DNA of 64,000 bases from JBBRHQ01 sp963720735 (lineage in GTDB: Bacteria > Actinomycetota > Thermoleophilia > Solirubrobacterales > 70-9): the NCBI GenBank assembly GCA_963720735.1, contig CAVRGL010000001.1, positions 558,001-622,000 of the forward strand, read 5' to 3'. The notes beneath the pieces were generated by a model. The model was not told the origin of the DNA and did not search any database. It saw only the letters and a program-made list of their open reading frames with translations. Both the position numbers and the translations under genes were made by a program. Below are positions 52,643-63,470 of this stretch, piece after piece. Numbering within the stretch: the first letter of the stretch is position 1; each line of letters starts with the position of its first letter.

Positions 52643-54175
52643 TCAGGCGCGGGCGACGGCGCCGCCCCGGCGCGGGTCCCCGCCGCCCTCCAGCTCTCCG
52701 GTCGCGGGATCGCGGGTCACCGCCTGGACCCCGCCGAAGAAGAGGTTGCGCTCGCGCCACCGGACCACCGGCACCCCCGCCTCCTCCACCCGGCCCAGCC
52801 CCTCCTCATCGACCCCCGGCTCCGCCTGGAGGGTTCCCTCCTCGTAGTGGATCCTGGGCGCCGCAACAGCCTCGGCCGGGCCCATGCCGTCGGCGAGCAG
52901 CCGCACCACTGTCTGCAGGACCGCCGAGCGGATCCGGTTGGAGCCGGCGCTGCCGAGGCCGGCGATCACCTGACCGTCGAGCAGGACGATCGTCGGGGCC
53001 ATCATCGAGGTGATCCTGCGGCCGGCCGGGGTGCGGTGGAATCCGTGAGGGTTGAGGTCCTCCTCGCCGAGCATGTTGTTGACGTGGACCCCGGTCCCGG
53101 GGACGACGAGGCCGGAGCCGGTCCCGTTGGAGCAGGTGACGCTGGCGCAGACCCCGTCGGCGTCGATCACCACCAGGTGGGTGGTCGAGCCGAGGCGCTC
53201 GCCTCCCCCGCCGGCCGCGCCGCCGAGTCCGGGAAACGAAGCGCCGAGGCGCTCCGGGGTGAGGAACTCGCGGATGAAGTCTTCCCGATAGAGCCCCTCG
53301 CTGAACTGCTCCCCCCGTGCTTCGTTGGCGACCCCCATCGCCCCGACCAGCGCCTCGATCCCCTCCTCGCCCCGGCGCTCCAGGAGCTCCAGCGCATAGG
53401 CGATCAGGATCCCTCCCGAGGAGGGTGGTGGGTTGGTGAGGATCTCGCAGCCGCGGTAGGAGGCGCGCACCGGCACTCGCTCGATCGGGCGGTACGCGGC
53501 CATGTCGGCGCGGGAGACGATGCCGCCGCGCTCGGTGACAAAGTCGGCGACGGCGCCGCCCAGCTCGCCGCCGTAGAAGGGCTCGGGCCCTTCGGCCGCG
53601 AGCACCTCGAGTCCCTCCGCCAGATCGGGGAAGCGAAACAGATCCCCTTCCCCGAGGATCCTGCCCTGCGGCGCGTAGATCGCCCGGCACTCGGGCAGGC
53701 GGGTGTAGATCGGCTCGAGGATCTCCAGCACGAAGGCCTGCTGGCGGTTGATCGGAGCGCCCTCACGGGCGAGACGCACCGCCGGGCCGATCAGAGCCTC
53801 CATCGGCATCGTGCCGAAGCGCGCCAGTGCGGCGGCCAGGCCGGCCGCGGTCCCCGGGACACCGCAGGAGGCGGCGCCGACGTGGAACACCTGGGTTGTC
53901 GCCTGATCGAAATGCACGTCGATCGGGACCAGTTCCTCCCCGCGCTCGTAACCCTCCCGGCCCGGCGCCTCGACGAAGAAGTCGAAGAGCACCGACTCCC
54001 CACCACGGTGGACGGCCATGAAGCCACCCGCGCCCAGCCCGGTCAGCGGGCTCTCGACTGCGAACGAGGTGAGGGCAGCGGCGACCGCGGCATCGACGGC
54101 GTTCCCGCCCTCGCGCAGCACCCCGGCTCCCGCCTCCGCGGTCAGCGGATGGCCGGCGGCGACGACGCCCTTCAT
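52643..54175 (-). CDS. Gamma-glutamyltransferase family protein
   Basis: Ntn-hydrolase of 510 residues that autocleaves into large and small subunits. It starts GVVAAGHPLTAEAGAGVLRE, with GNAVDAAVAAALTSFAVESP. The autocleavage and nucleophile Thr lies in LGSTTHLVVIDADG, followed by GTGSGLVVPGTGVHVNNM and APTIVLLDGQVIAGLGSAGS. No signal peptide is apparent, so it may be cytoplasmic, unlike typical exported GGTs. Glutathione is generally replaced in actinobacteria by mycothiol, so other gamma-glutamyl substrates are likely. It follows ftsZ by 16 nt without strong evidence for a shared role. Confidence 0.9.
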   Translation of the reverse strand: MKGVVAAGHPLTAEAGAGVLREGGNAVDAAVAAALTSFAVESPLTGLGAGGFMAVHRGGESVLFDFFVEAPGREGYERGEELVPIDVHFDQATTQVFHVGAASCGVPGTAAGLAAALARFGTMPMEALIGPAVRLAREGAPINRQQAFVLEILEPIYTRLPECRAIYAPQGRILGEGDLFRFPDLAEGLEVLAAEGPEPFYGGELGGAVADFVTERGGIVSRADMAAYRPIERVPVRASYRGCEILTNPPPSSGGILIAYALELLERRGEEGIEALVGAMGVANEARGEQFSEGLYREDFIREFLTPERLGASFPGLGGAAGGGGERLGSTTHLVVIDADGVCASVTCSNGTGSGLVVPGTGVHVNNMLGEEDLNPHGFHRTPAGRRITSMMAPTIVLLDGQVIAGLGSAGSNRIRSAVLQTVVRLLADGMGPAEAVAAPRIHYEEGTLQAEPGVDEEGLGRVEEAGVPVVRWRERNLFFGGVQAVTRDPATGELEGGGDPRRGGAVARA

Positions 54176-54191
54176 CTATGCCTTCCCGCGG

Positions 54192-55670
54192 CTACCCCGG
54201 GAGGAACTCTGGAACGTCGATGCCGCCTAGCTCGCCCGGCCGCTCTCCGCGGCGCGGGTCGGCGTCCTTGGTCCGGCGGATCGTCGGCTCCGCGCTGCGC
54301 CGCGGCGGCGCACCGTGGCCGTCGAAGCGGGTCGCGACGACGGTGACCCAGACCTGGTCGCCCAGGTCGCCGTCGACGTTGGCGCCGAAGATGATGTTGG
54401 CGTCGGCGTGCGCGGCTTCGCCGACCACCTTGGCGGCCTCGCTGACCTCGACCAGCGAGAGGTCGGGGCCACCGGTGATCGAGAGCAGTATCGAGCGAGC
54501 GCCCTCCATCGAGGTCTCCAGGAGCGGCGAGGAGATCGCCTTCTCGGCCGCCGCGACCGCCCGCTCCTCGCCGGCCCCCATGCCGATCCCGAGCAGGGCC
54601 TGGCCCGCCTCGGACATGATCGTGCGGACGTCTGCGAAGTCGAGGTTGATCAGCGCCGGCAGGGTGACCAGGTCGGAGATGCCCTGGACGCCCTGGCGCA
54701 GGACGTCGTCGGCGACCTGGAAGGCCTCGACCATCGACGTCTGCTGGTCTAGGACGTCGAGCAGTCGGTCGTTGGGGACGATGATCAGGGTGTCGACCTC
54801 CGCCGCCAGCGCGTCTATCCCCTTGCCGGCCTGGCTGCCGCGGCGGCTGCCCTCGAAGCTGAACGGCTTGGTGACGATGCCCACGGTCAGCGCCCCGACC
54901 TCGCGGGCCAGCCTGGCGACCACCGGGGCGGCGCCGGTGCCGGTGCCGCCGCCGGCTCCGGCGGCGACGAAGACCATGTCGGAGCCTTTCAGCAGGCGCT
55001 TGATCTTGTCCTGCTCCTCGAAGGCGGACTTGTAGCCGAGATCGGGGTCGGCGCCTGCGCCGAGGCCGCGCGTCTGCTCGGAGCCGATGTGAACCGTGAC
55101 GTCGGCGATGCAGAGCTGAAGCGACTGAAGGTCGGTGTTGACCGCCATGAACTCGACCCCGGGGATCTGCGCCTCGACCATCCTGTTCACTGCGTTGACG
55201 CCGGCGCCGCCGACTCCGACGACCCGGATCTTCGGAGTGTGGGGCTCGCCGCCCTTGGGCGCGTAGGCGGGCTCGTCACGTCCGTAGCGGGGGACCTCGA
55301 TCAGGTCCCCGGGTCGCTCGTCGAACACCCGCTTCACCCGGTCCCGGGGCTCGGGCACGTTGGCCGCCGGGGGCGGGCTCGGCGGTTGCGGCGCGGGCTC
55401 CGGCGCGGCGTCCTGAGGCTCGCTTCGCTCGACCGGGTCGCGGCGGCCGAAGCGCGCCGCGTAGGGATCCTCTCCGCCGGCCTCCGGGGGAGCTTCGCGC
55501 TCGGCGTTCTGAGGCGCCCGCTCGGCGGGAGCTTCCCGTGGCTCCTCGACCTCGCGCTCCCCGGGACGGGGGGCCTCGGGGGGATCCTCGGGAAGGTCGT
55601 CGGACGTCGAGCGGAAGAGGTCGGCGAGGGGGCCCTCGCGCATGCTCGCGCGCTTACGACGACGTGCCAT
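54192..55670 (-). CDS. ftsZ: FtsZ with a ~145-residue disordered N-terminal extension
   Basis: Tubulin-like GTPase of 492 residues that forms the division ring. The core begins near residue 146 (TPKIRVVGVGGAGVNAVNRM). The GTP motif GAGGGTGTGAAPVVA and the T7 loop NLDFADVRTIMSEAG are intact. The end DVPEFLP matches the conserved C-terminal peptide. Residues 1-145 are rich in Pro, Glu and Arg and look disordered, which is unusual; most FtsZ proteins start within 10-20 residues of the core. The gene overlaps the 3' end of parA by 17 bp and is not beside ftsQ, ftsA or mur genes. Confidence 0.92.
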   Translation of the reverse strand: MARRRKRASMREGPLADLFRSTSDDLPEDPPEAPRPGEREVEEPREAPAERAPQNAEREAPPEAGGEDPYAARFGRRDPVERSEPQDAAPEPAPQPPSPPPAANVPEPRDRVKRVFDERPGDLIEVPRYGRDEPAYAPKGGEPHTPKIRVVGVGGAGVNAVNRMVEAQIPGVEFMAVNTDLQSLQLCIADVTVHIGSEQTRGLGAGADPDLGYKSAFEEQDKIKRLLKGSDMVFVAAGAGGGTGTGAAPVVARLAREVGALTVGIVTKPFSFEGSRRGSQAGKGIDALAAEVDTLIIVPNDRLLDVLDQQTSMVEAFQVADDVLRQGVQGISDLVTLPALINLDFADVRTIMSEAGQALLGIGMGAGEERAVAAAEKAISSPLLETSMEGARSILLSITGGPDLSLVEVSEAAKVVGEAAHADANIIFGANVDGDLGDQVWVTVVATRFDGHGAPPRRSAEPTIRRTKDADPRRGERPGELGGIDVPEFLPG

Positions 55671-56760
55671 CCGTCAGAACCTCCTTCGCCAGGTCCCTGT
55701 AGTAGTTGGCGGCGTTCGATTCGGGATCGTACTTGAGCACACTAGCTCCCCGCACGGGCGCCTCGGCGAACTTCACCGCCTTGCGGATGCGCGTCTTGAA
55801 CACCAGGTCGCCGAAGTTCTCCTCGAGGATCTCGACCGCCTCCTTGGCATGGACGGTGCGGGCGTCGAACATGGTCGGCAGGATTCCCTCGATCTCGACA
55901 TCGGGGTTGAGGTTGTCCTGGATCATCTTCAGCGTGTTCTGGAGCTGCACCAGCCCGCGCATGGAGAGATACTCGCATTGCACGGGGACGATCACCTTGT
56001 CGGAGGCGGTCAGGGCGTTGATCGTCAGCAGACCGAGGCTGGGCGGAGTGTCTATGCAGATGAAGTCGTAGTCGCCCAAGACCTCCCGGAGGGACTTCTC
56101 CAGCGAGCGCTCGCGGCCGATCTTGGTGCTCATCGCGATCTCGGCACCGGCCAGGTCGATCGAGGCGACGGCGATGTCGATCTCTCGCTTTGCGATCACC
56201 TCGCTGATCGGCAGGTCGTTGACCAGCACGTCGTAGAGGCTCTTCTCGACCTTGTCGGGGTCGATCCCCTGGCTCATCGTCAGGTTCCCCTGCGGGTCGA
56301 GATCGATGCAGAGCACCTTGTGGCCGGCCTCGGCGAAGGCGACCGCGAGGTTGAGCGTGGTCGTGGTCTTGGCGACGCCGCCCTTCTGGTTGGCGAAGGA
56401 GATCACCCGGGCGTTCGTGGTCGGCGCCTGGGTCGCCGCCGCCGCCTCGGCGGCCATCTGGTGGCGGCTGGGCGCGATCAGATCCTCGGGGCGCATCCTG
56501 GCGGGCTGCTCGGGCTCAGTGGGGGCGGGCTCGGGGCTCTCGGCCGGCGGCGCTTCCTCGACGACTCCGTTGCCGAAGCCCTGTGAGACGACGATCTCGA
56601 CATCGTCGGGCTCGGGCGGCGTCGGGGTGCCCTCACCCACCTCTGCGGTCGGCGGGACGTGGACGTCGAGCTCCTCGGCGACCTCCTCGGCATATGGCTC
56701 GGCGAGCTCGGTCGCGGAGTGCGGCTCTACGGTCTTCTGCTTGCGGCTGAGGAATCCCAT
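55654..56760 (-). CDS. ParA/Soj-type ATPase with N-terminal extension
   Basis: Deviant Walker ATPase of 368 residues, acting in chromosome or cargo segregation. Residues 1 to about 115 are acidic and proline-rich (EPYAEEVAEELDVHVPP, ESPEPAPTEPEQPARM) and probably disordered. The catalytic domain has VISFANQKGGVAKTTTTLN with signature Lys126 and Walker Lys131, CIDLDPQGNLT and FICIDTPPSLGLLT. No parB or parS site is visible in the window. Its 17-bp overlap with ftsZ suggests coordinate synthesis. The ATG at 56758-56760 is divergent from the ArsA-like pair. Confidence 0.9.
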   Translation of the reverse strand: MGFLSRKQKTVEPHSATELAEPYAEEVAEELDVHVPPTAEVGEGTPTPPEPDDVEIVVSQGFGNGVVEEAPPAESPEPAPTEPEQPARMRPEDLIAPSRHQMAAEAAAATQAPTTNARVISFANQKGGVAKTTTTLNLAVAFAEAGHKVLCIDLDPQGNLTMSQGIDPDKVEKSLYDVLVNDLPISEVIAKREIDIAVASIDLAGAEIAMSTKIGRERSLEKSLREVLGDYDFICIDTPPSLGLLTINALTASDKVIVPVQCEYLSMRGLVQLQNTLKMIQDNLNPDVEIEGILPTMFDARTVHAKEAVEILEENFGDLVFKTRIRKAVKFAEAPVRGASVLKYDPESNAANYYRDLAKEVLTDGTSS

Positions 56761-56869
56761 TTGCGCCGGTTATTCGCATGGCCAGGGACTTTTCCTGCCG
56801 CCCGCGGAAATTGCTACAGACGGTGCAAGCGGAAAGGCCCAGGACCACCTAGCACCGCGCCGGCACTGC

Positions 56870-57796
56870 TTGAATGACCGGATCGCCGATCTTCTCGACA
56901 AGCGCCTGGTCTTCGTCACCGGGAAGGGCGGGGTCGGCAAGAGCACCGTCGCCGTCGCCCTCGGCCTGCGCGCCGCGGCCGAAGGCCGGCGGACGATCGT
57001 CTGCGAGGTCTCCTCCCAGGAGCATGCCTCGCGGGTCTTCAACCGGGCCGAGGTGGGCTTCCACGAGGTCGAGATGGCCGAGAACCTCTGGTCGATCTCG
57101 ATCGATCCGGACGAGTCGATGAGGGAGTACGTACTGCTGCAGCTGAAGGTGCGGGCGATGCGCGACATGCTCTTCCGGAGCCGCATCTTCACCTACCTGA
57201 CCGCGGCGACGCCGGGGCTCAAGGAGCTGGTCACGATCGGCAAGATCTGGGAGCTCGCGCAGTTCGACCGCAGGGTCAAGCAGGGCCGAAAGTACGACCT
57301 CGTCGTGGTCGACGCCCCGGCGACCGGCCACGGGATCGGCTTCCTGGAGACGCCGCGGACTTTCGCCAACATCGCCAGGGTCGGCCCGATCCACGGCCAG
57401 GCGCGCGAGCTCGACCGCCTGATCACCGACCATGCCCATACCGGCGTCGCGATCGTCTCGCTGCCCGAGGAGATGCCCGTCAACGAGTCGGCTGCCCTGG
57501 AGGGGGTGCTGCGCGACGAGATCGGCATCGCCGTCGACCGCGTCTACATGAACGCGATCTACCCGGAGCGCTTCTCGAAGGCCGACGCCGAGCGCCTCGC
57601 CGCGCTCGGGGACGGCGAGGGCGCTGTCCGCGATGCGGCCCGCGCGGCTGTCTCGGAGTTTCGCCGGGCACGCTCGCAGCGCTCCCAGCTGGCGCGGTTG
57701 CGCCGCCGGACCACCAGCCCGGTGAAGACCCTCCCGTTCATCTTCGAGCCGGAGCTGGGGATCGAGGAGGCCCGGATGCTCTCGACGAGGGTCTGA
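56870..57796 (+). CDS. ArsA/Get3-like ATPase, first of a pair
   Basis: P-loop ATPase of 308 residues with VFVTGKGGVGKSTVAVALG, including the signature intradimer Lys19, and VVVDAPATGHGIGFLETPR (switch II). VYMNAIYPERFSKADAE and the C-terminal FIFEPELGIEEAR are also seen. Start is TTG 56870-56872 because no other start lies near the conserved N-terminus. The next gene overlaps by one base (TGATG) and encodes a second ArsA-like protein. The same arrangement exists in mycobacteria (Rv3679-Rv3680), where the pair behaves as a Get3/ArsA-like system. Confidence 0.87.
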   Translation: MNDRIADLLDKRLVFVTGKGGVGKSTVAVALGLRAAAEGRRTIVCEVSSQEHASRVFNRAEVGFHEVEMAENLWSISIDPDESMREYVLLQLKVRAMRDMLFRSRIFTYLTAATPGLKELVTIGKIWELAQFDRRVKQGRKYDLVVVDAPATGHGIGFLETPRTFANIARVGPIHGQARELDRLITDHAHTGVAIVSLPEEMPVNESAALEGVLRDEIGIAVDRVYMNAIYPERFSKADAERLAALGDGEGAVRDAARAAVSEFRRARSQRSQLARLRRRTTSPVKTLPFIFEPELGIEEARMLSTRV

Positions 57797-58945
57797 TGCC
57801 GGCTGTCTCCGACGTGCTCGCGGGAAAGGGGATCTGCATCTGCGCCGGGTCCGGCGGAGTCGGAAAGACCACGACCTCGGCGGCGATCGCCGCCGGTATG
57901 GCCGAGCGCGGCAAGAAGGTCTGCGTGCTGACGATCGACCCTGCCAAGAGGCTGGCCGATTCGCTCGGGCTCGAGCAACTCGGCAACGAGGCGAAGCGGG
58001 TCGACCCGGCGCTGTTCGCCGAGCACGGGATCCAAATCGAGGGCGAGCTGTGGGCGATGATGCTCGACGCAAAGGCGACCTTCGACGAGCTGGTCAGCCG
58101 CCATGCTCCCGACGAGGAGTCGCGCGACCGGGTCCTTCAAAACCGCATCTACCAGCAGATATCCAACGCCCTGGCGGGCTCCCAGGAATACATGGCGATG
58201 GAGAAGCTGTTCGAGCTCCACTCCAGCGGCGAGTTCGACCTGCTGGTGCTCGACACCCCACCCAGCCGCAACGCGCTGGACTTCCTCGACGCGCCAAGGC
58301 GCCTCACCCAGTTCATCGAGGGCCGGTCCCTGCGGGTCTTCATGCGACCCACCGGGATCGCCGCCAAGGTCGCCGGACGTGGCGCAACCGTCGCCCTCTC
58401 GGTGCTGAAGCGGATCCTCGGCTTTGACCTGCTCGCCGACCTCTCCGAGTTCTTCACAGCCTTCAGCGGCATGGTCGACGGCTTCCAGGAGCGGGCCAGG
58501 CGGGTCAACGAGCTGCTCGCCGAGCCGGGCACCTGCTTCCTGGTCGTCTGCGGCCCGCAAGGGGAGCCGATCTCCGAGGCCGTCTACTTCCACCGCAAGC
58601 TGGTCGAGGCGAAGCTCCCCTTCGGCGGCGTCATCGTCAACAAGGTCCACTACCCCTCCGAGCACCTGCGCGGAAACGGCGAGCACCTGGCCGCAGCGCT
58701 GGAGCGGGCGCTCGGCGATTCCAGCCTGGGCGAGCGGGTCGCACGCAACTTCTTCGACTACCAGGCCCTGGCCGACAGGGACCGGCGGAACATCGAGCAC
58801 CTCGCCGCGCAGCTGCGCACCCGCAGCGTCATCCAGGTCCCTTACCTCGACGAGGACGTTCACGACCTCGCCGGGCTGGCCCAGATCAACCGCTACCTGT
58901 TCGCCAGCGGCACGGAGCGGGCACAGATCGCCGCGGCGGCTCCGC

Positions 58946-58953
<8 letters not shown>
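57796..58953 (+). CDS. ArsA/Get3-like ATPase, second of a pair
   Basis: A 385-residue ArsA-family ATPase. The P-loop is ICAGSGGVGKTTTSAAIA: Walker Lys24 is present, but the signature lysine position is Ser19. DPAKRLADSLGL, LLVLDTPPSRNALDFLDAP and VIVNKVHYPSEHLRG follow the family. A long helical insertion (LLADLSEFFTAFSGMVDGF, about residues 215-240) may form the client or membrane-facing region. It starts at ATG 57796, overlapping the first ATPase stop. A heterodimer with the first protein is likely; cargo unknown. Confidence 0.87.
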
Positions 58954-60790
<1,837 letters not shown>

Positions 60791-60853
60791 GGGTGAGGGC
60801 TTCGTCCGCGCCTGCGGCCCTCCTTCGGCTGCACGATTGGTTGCAGCGGTGGC

Positions 60854-61189
60854 TCAGGCGGCGGCGACCGGCTCGCCGGCCAGCCACTTGTTCCCGTAGG
60901 CACGCATGTCGTCGATCAGCGGCACCAGTGCCCGTCCCTTCTCGGTCAGGGCGTACTCGACCCGGGGCGGGACCTCGGGATAGGTGTGGCGCTCGACGAT
61001 CCCCTCCTCTTCGAGCGCCCGCAGGCGCAACGAGAGCGTCCGGGGGCTGATCCCCTCTAGCGAGCGCTCCAGCTCGCAGAAGCGGCTGTTCCCGTCGGCG
61101 AGGTCGCGGATCACCAGCAGCGTCCACTTGCCGGAGATCACGTCAGCGGTGCGACAGACCGGGCATCTCGAGTTGCTGATTGCGCTCAT
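60854..61189 (-). CDS. HxlR family transcriptional regulator
   Basis: A 111-residue winged-helix regulator. The family signature is SRCPVCRTADVISGKWTLLV, followed by GISPRTLSLRLRALEEEGIV (recognition helix) and RVEYALTEKGRALVPLIDDM. HxlR proteins respond to aldehydes, quinones or redox signals. Two cysteines in the N-terminal CPVC are candidate sensors, as in HypR- and QorR-like members. A TATACT -10 box and a CTTCA-N5-TGAAG palindrome lie upstream and fit autoregulation. Confidence 0.92.
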   Translation of the reverse strand: MSAISNSRCPVCRTADVISGKWTLLVIRDLADGNSRFCELERSLEGISPRTLSLRLRALEEEGIVERHTYPEVPPRVEYALTEKGRALVPLIDDMRAYGNKWLAGEPVAAA

Positions 61190-61240
61190 CGGCTTTCCAT
61201 CGCGGCGGCCGCCCGAAGGGTCGAACAGCCCGCTTCAGCG

Positions 61241-61270
61241 AGTATAGCGCCAAGACTTCACTAACTGAAG
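61241..61270 (-). promoter_or_regulatory. HxlR gene promoter -10 and adjacent palindrome
   Basis: On the minus strand TATACT (61241-61246) is a good -10 box, 52 nt before the HxlR ATG. Immediately upstream, near the -20 to -30 position, CTTCA (61256-61260) and TGAAG (61266-61270) form an inverted repeat with a 5-nt spacer. HxlR-type proteins commonly bind such sites. No clear -35 is visible. Confidence 0.45.
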
Positions 61271-61404
61271 CATTGGGTCGGCGGCCCTGCTCGACGCACG
61301 TACTAGCGCCCCCGCGCACCCCCGGCTCTTCCGTCTCCCCCATTCGTCCACCCCGTCTGTGGCTGCGGCGCCGCCCTCCGTGCCCGGTCGATGCATGGAG
61401 GGCC

Positions 61405-62790
61405 GTGAACATCTGCCCCGTCCAGGTGCGGGAGGCGCTCCCGCGGTCGTCTGCTGCGTCGCGTCCGCAGCGCGCTCGCCCCCGCCCGGATGCGGGCTTC
61501 GCCCTGATCGAGGTGCTTGTGAGCGCGCTGGTCGCGACGCTGGTCGCCGGAGCCGCCTTCAGCCTGCTCGGCGCCACCGCGCATCAGGCCTCCGAGCAGC
61601 GTCACCGCTCGGCGGCCTACGCGGTAGCCCAGGAGGACCAGGCCCGGCTGCGCTCGCTCCGGGTGCCGACGCTCAACCGACTCAGCCAGACCCGAAACGT
61701 CACCCTTGATGGGACCCAGTTCACGGTCAACTCCACCGGGCAGTTCATCAACGACAGCACCGGCACGGCCTCGTGCGGGTCGGGGACCTCGTCGGCCGAC
61801 TACGTCAAGGTGACCTCGTCGGTCACCTGGCCGAGCATCGGCTCGAGACCCCCGGTGGTGATCCAGAGCATCATCGCCCCACCGACCGGCTCGATCGACT
61901 CGACCCACGGCACCCTGACGATCTCCGCGATGAACGCTCAGGGAGCCCCGATATCGGGGCTCGGGTTGAGTGGCTCCGGCGCCGGCTCGTTCAGCGGCTC
62001 GACCGATTCCGCCGGCTGCGCCGTGTTCGCGGACCAGGCGTCCGGCACCTACACGCTGACGCCCTCCGGCGGGGCCCCGGGCCTGGTCGACAAGGACGGC
62101 AACGCGCCGACGCCGCAGACGATCAGCGTGATCGCCGGGACCACCAACACGGTGGCGCTCCAGTACGACCAGGGGGGCTCGATCCCGGTCACCTTCAAGA
62201 CCCGGATCGGCAGCTCTCCGACCCTGGTCAACTCGACCGCCGATTCGGTCGTCGTCTTCAACACCGGGATGACCACCCCGAAGACATACGGCAATCCGGG
62301 CGGCACCCGGTTGGGCACGGTCACCGCCACCCCCGTCTTCCCCTTCACCTCACCCGACACGGTTTACGCCGGCGCCTGCTCGAGCAACAACCCGAACCCG
62401 AACAGCCTGCCCAACCCGCCCGGCGCGGCGGCGATGGCGAGCGTCACGGTCCCGGCCGGCGGCAGCGCCCCGGCGCAGGTCCAGCTTCCGGCGCTCAACC
62501 TGACCGTGTTCAGCGGCAGCAGCTCGCTGAGCCCGGGGTCGCCGGTCTCGAACGCGCACGTGATCGTCAACGACACCGCCTGCTCGGTGAAGCGCACCTA
62601 CACCACCAACAGCTCCGGCAAGCTGACCGACCCCGGGCTTCCCTGGAGCAGCAACAGCGGCTACACCGTCTGCGTCGACAGCGCCAACCGGCGCAAGACG
62701 ACCAGCGGCGTCCTCGTCCAAGACCTGGTCAACGGAACGACGCTCAACGTCTTCATGGGAACCGGCACCACGAGCGGGGTCTGCACGTGA
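61405..62790 (+). CDS. Pseudopilin with prepilin cleavage motif and large extracellular region
   Basis: A 461-residue protein with a type IV prepilin N-terminus. DAG then FALIEVLVSALVATLVAG gives a G-F cleavage site with Glu at +5, followed by one hydrophobic helix. After ~110 residues of typical pseudopilin sequence (SEQRHRSAAYAVAQEDQARL), the protein continues with Ser/Thr/Gly-rich repeats resembling beta-sandwich modules (TFKTRIGSSPTLVNSTADSV; SPVSNAHVIVNDTACSV). Start is GTG 61405-61407, preceded by GGAG. First of three coupled pilin-like genes; this looks like a PilV-type minor pilin. Confidence 0.82.
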   Translation: MNICPVQVREALPRSSAASRPQRARPRPDAGFALIEVLVSALVATLVAGAAFSLLGATAHQASEQRHRSAAYAVAQEDQARLRSLRVPTLNRLSQTRNVTLDGTQFTVNSTGQFINDSTGTASCGSGTSSADYVKVTSSVTWPSIGSRPPVVIQSIIAPPTGSIDSTHGTLTISAMNAQGAPISGLGLSGSGAGSFSGSTDSAGCAVFADQASGTYTLTPSGGAPGLVDKDGNAPTPQTISVIAGTTNTVALQYDQGGSIPVTFKTRIGSSPTLVNSTADSVVVFNTGMTTPKTYGNPGGTRLGTVTATPVFPFTSPDTVYAGACSSNNPNPNSLPNPPGAAAMASVTVPAGGSAPAQVQLPALNLTVFSGSSSLSPGSPVSNAHVIVNDTACSVKRTYTTNSSGKLTDPGLPWSSNSGYTVCVDSANRRKTTSGVLVQDLVNGTTLNVFMGTGTTSGVCT

Positions 62791-63470
62791 GCCGCGGAGG
62801 CCTGATCTCCAATCAGGGCGGCTTCACCCTGGTCGAGCAGCTGGTGGCGATATCCGCCGCCCTACTCGTCCTCTTCGGCCTCACCACGGTGATCATGACG
62901 ACGCTGCATCAGACCGCCCGGATCAACGGCCGCGTCGACGCGACCCAGCGGGCGCGGATTGCGCTCTATCAGGTGATCGACGGGCTCCACTCGGCCTGTG
63001 TCGCGCCCCAGATCGCGCCGATCCAGTCAGGGAGCAGCGACACCTCGCTCCGGTTCCTTCACCAGACCGGCTCGGCGGTCGCCCCCACCCCGGTGCTCAG
63101 CCAGATCGACCTCAACGGCGGCACCCTCTCCGAGTCCGTCTTCCCCGCAACCGGCGGCTCGGTTCCCTCCTGGACCTTTGCCAGCACGCCCTCGAGCACC
63201 AAGCAACTGATGACCGGCGTCGCCTCCAGCCCGGCGCCGTTCCGCTACTACGCTTACAGCGGCGGCCAGGTCTCCGCCACCCCCCTCCCCACGCCGCTCT
63301 CCGCCTCCGACGCTGCACGCGCGGTCCAGGTGACCGTCGCGCTCAAGGTCTCGCCCAGCTACTCGGCGACGCCGGACCCGGGCGCCGCAGCGAGCGTCGA
63401 GGACACGGCGCTGCTGCGCTTCAGCCCGGCCGCCTTCAGCACCTCTGCCAACAACCTCCCATGCCAATGA
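62787..63470 (+). CDS. PilW-like prepilin-type protein
   Basis: A 227-residue protein. The N-terminus has the cleavage motif NQGG then FTLVEQLVAISAALLVLFGL, with Glu at +5 and a single membrane helix. The rest is Ser/Thr/Ala-rich and extracellular in prediction, with only two Cys (in SACVAP and the C-terminal PCQ) that may form a disulfide. GTG 62787-62789 overlaps the previous stop (GTGA). The gene order PilV-like, PilW-like, PilX-like suggests a minor-pilin operon. Confidence 0.83.
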   Translation: MSRGGLISNQGGFTLVEQLVAISAALLVLFGLTTVIMTTLHQTARINGRVDATQRARIALYQVIDGLHSACVAPQIAPIQSGSSDTSLRFLHQTGSAVAPTPVLSQIDLNGGTLSESVFPATGGSVPSWTFASTPSSTKQLMTGVASSPAPFRYYAYSGGQVSATPLPTPLSASDAARAVQVTVALKVSPSYSATPDPGAAASVEDTALLRFSPAAFSTSANNLPCQ

